Assembly: GCA_937896275.1 (NCBI GenBank)
Contig: CALBMW010000333.1
Location: 1-7,016, forward strand
Length of the DNA: 7,016 nucleotides
Reading direction: 5' to 3'
From: an uncultured Myxococcales bacterium
GTDB taxonomy: Bacteria; Myxococcota_A; Bradymonadia; UBA7976; UBA1532
Below, in pieces: positions 6,160 through 7,016 of the stretch; positions within the stretch are counted from its first letter, which is position 1; every line of letters starts with the position of its first letter. The translations under genes were made by a program, and so were the position numbers. A model generated the notes under the pieces. It was given only the letters and a program-made list of their open reading frames with translations. It ran no database searches and was not told the origin of the DNA.

Positions 6160-6828
6160 CTATGCGAGCGCGGCGACCACCCGACCGACCGCGTCCACCC
6201 ACGCCCGACCTCCCCGAGCCGCAGGATGGTGGGTCCCGACATAGATCCGGCCCGGCAGCTTCCACGCAGAGACGGGATGACCGTCAGCGGACAGGGTGGG
6301 CTCCTCCGGCAGTCCCAGAAGGGCGGCATATCCCGCGGGGTTCCTAGGGAACACCACGAACGCGGGCTCCATCAGCTCAATCTGCCTGCGGAGAAGATCG
6401 GCGCAGCCGTAGAGGTGCCCACCGAGCTGCAGCGGGTTCGCGGCCCCGCCGCCCTTGCTCTTCTTCGCGTTGATCAGGGCGGCCGTTCCGAGCGCCTCCA
6501 GCCCCAACTCCTGAGAAGTGCGGCCACTCAGGGTCGCCTCGCCCAAGATGGCGCGCGCGAGGGCCACCATCCCGTGCCACGTAGGAGATCGGTGCTTCCG
6601 CACCCGCTCCCGCATGTCGTCCTCGCGCTCCCCGTTCGGTTCACGAAGCACGAACAGCACCCGTTTGGCCGGAGCGAGCCAGTAGGCCGTGGGGTCCAGG
6701 GTTCCGTCCGCGACGAACGCGCTCGCGGGAAGCCCCTGCTCCTTGACCAGCCGTTCGTCGATCCGTCGCTTCCACACCACCAGAAGTTGGCCGAGTTGCG
6801 CTTCACGTTCCTCCTTCAGGCTGCCCAT
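6160..6828 (-). CDS. uracil-DNA glycosylase superfamily-like protein
   Basis: This is a 222-residue protein. The ATG at 6828 (MGSLKEEREA) is preferred; the frame extends to 6930, but the added peptide is poor and GAAGGCGG precedes 6828 as a weak ribosome binding site. After a charged helix, residues 55-66 read KRVLFVLREPNG, comparable to the first UDG motif (strand, then GxxPG-like turn). LINAKKSKGG (118-127) follows, where family members have a strand ending in N. Then come LLRRQIELMEPAFVVFP (145-161), the usual helix-strand before a conserved turn, and RIYVGTHHPAARGG (194-207), comparable to the HPS motif near the C-terminus. The order and spacing fit UDG-like proteins, but the motifs are divergent, so the substrate and even glycosylase activity are uncertain. 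It is convergent with the deacetylase relic (18 bases apart) and sits next to a tRNA gene. Confidence 0.75.
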   Translation of the reverse strand: MGSLKEEREAQLGQLLVVWKRRIDERLVKEQGLPASAFVADGTLDPTAYWLAPAKRVLFVLREPNGEREDDMRERVRKHRSPTWHGMVALARAILGEATLSGRTSQELGLEALGTAALINAKKSKGGGAANPLQLGGHLYGCADLLRRQIELMEPAFVVFPRNPAGYAALLGLPEEPTLSADGHPVSAWKLPGRIYVGTHHPAARGGRAWVDAVGRVVAALA

Positions 6829-6957
6829 GTCACCGCCTTCAATAGCTGGGACGTTGGGAAGCTCGGACGGAGGGGCCGCGCGCCTGCCCAATGCCGACAC
6901 CAAGAACAGGCGACAACTATGCTGACACATGGGGCACCCCGCCCCCCAAAAACACGA
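6829..6957. other. intergenic region upstream of the UDG-like gene
   Basis: This stretch lies between the start of the UDG-like gene and the tRNA terminator. It must contain that gene's promoter unless transcription reads through from the tRNA. I see no clear promoter. A run of A (6948-6952) next to a run of C is the tail of the neighbouring terminator read on the minus strand. Confidence 0.4.
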
Positions 6958-6981
6958 AAGCCCCTGATTTCTCAGGGGCTT
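6948..6981 (-). terminator. hairpin terminator downstream of tRNA gene
   Basis: The bases at 6958-6967 and 6972-6981 form a perfect ten-base-pair stem (AAGCCCCTGA with TCAGGGGCTT). On the minus strand the loop is GAAA, a stable tetraloop. The minus strand continues with TTCGTGTTTTT, giving a T-run after a short spacer. It lies about 20 bases after the tRNA 3' end in the same direction, the typical place for a tRNA terminator, and also insulates the UDG-like gene. Confidence 0.8.
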
Positions 6982-7000
6982 CCGTGAAGGATCACTGGGG

Positions 7001-7016
7001 AGCGGGAAACGGGATT
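7001..7016 (-). tRNA. tRNA-Gly, 3' end only (gene continues past the right edge)
   Basis: Read on the minus strand, the last bases give AAT (T-loop end), CCCGT (3' side of the T-stem), TTCCCGC (3' side of the acceptor stem) and T (discriminator). The acceptor TTCCCGC with discriminator U is characteristic of bacterial tRNA-Gly, whose 5' side is GCGGGAA. The next bases are CCC, so CCA does not appear to be encoded. The anticodon and most of the gene are outside the window, so the isoacceptor cannot be read. The terminator hairpin just downstream supports a real tRNA gene. Confidence 0.7.

Noticed and set aside
1..7016. CRISPR array or cas genes, given the Calp-like outline of the operon
   Set aside because: No regularly spaced repeats and no Cas-like protein were seen anywhere in the window.

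Overview
The window is about 7 kb of very GC-rich bacterial DNA. Real genes are recognised by sustained reading frames with G or C in third positions, GGAGG-type ribosome binding sites and overlapping stop/start junctions. Base composition and gene style fit a large-genome, high-GC environmental bacterium such as a member of Myxococcota, but nothing here fixes the taxon. The layout looks accessory: an unusual operon, a stray integrase-like domain, a possible insertion-sequence end, a truncated enzyme gene and the 3' end of a tRNA gene at the right edge.

Left half (1-3737, all minus strand): a tight four-gene operon. In transcription order it encodes a DUF3800-type protein (RNase H-like family, DESG motif), a small sigma-70-like factor, an unrecognised 348-residue protein, and a protein with a Lon-type (S16) protease domain that runs off the left edge. 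The protease gene starts at GTG, and in the part read there is no AAA+ ATPase ahead of the proteolytic domain. Serine 173 and lysine 217 sit at the spacing of the Lon catalytic dyad. The first two genes overlap by one base (TGATG) and the last two overlap by three or four (GTGA), so the set is probably co-transcribed and translationally coupled. A Lon-like protease, a sigma-like factor and an unknown partner in one operon resemble in outline the CalpL-CalpT-CalpS protease/anti-sigma/sigma signalling cassette. I see no CRISPR array and no recognisable sensor domain. This operon is the best candidate for an undescribed regulatory or defence system.

Middle (3738-5560): a 197-base divergent intergenic region, then a 167-residue plus-strand gene. 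Its first 50 residues resemble the PFGYR-containing linker/recombinase segment of large serine recombinases, but it has no catalytic domain. After it comes a 298-base stretch with a short repeat that looks like an IS21-type end and a short coding remnant, then a minus-strand 168-residue conserved-looking hypothetical gene. About 330 bases without a convincing gene follow.

Right part (5560-7016): the C-terminal portion of a polysaccharide deacetylase (NodB family) that lacks the first catalytic motif, a convergent minus-strand gene resembling the uracil-DNA glycosylase superfamily, a strong hairpin terminator, and the 3' end of a probable tRNA-Gly on the minus strand. The tRNA end beside rearranged genes suggests a tRNA-linked integration hotspot.
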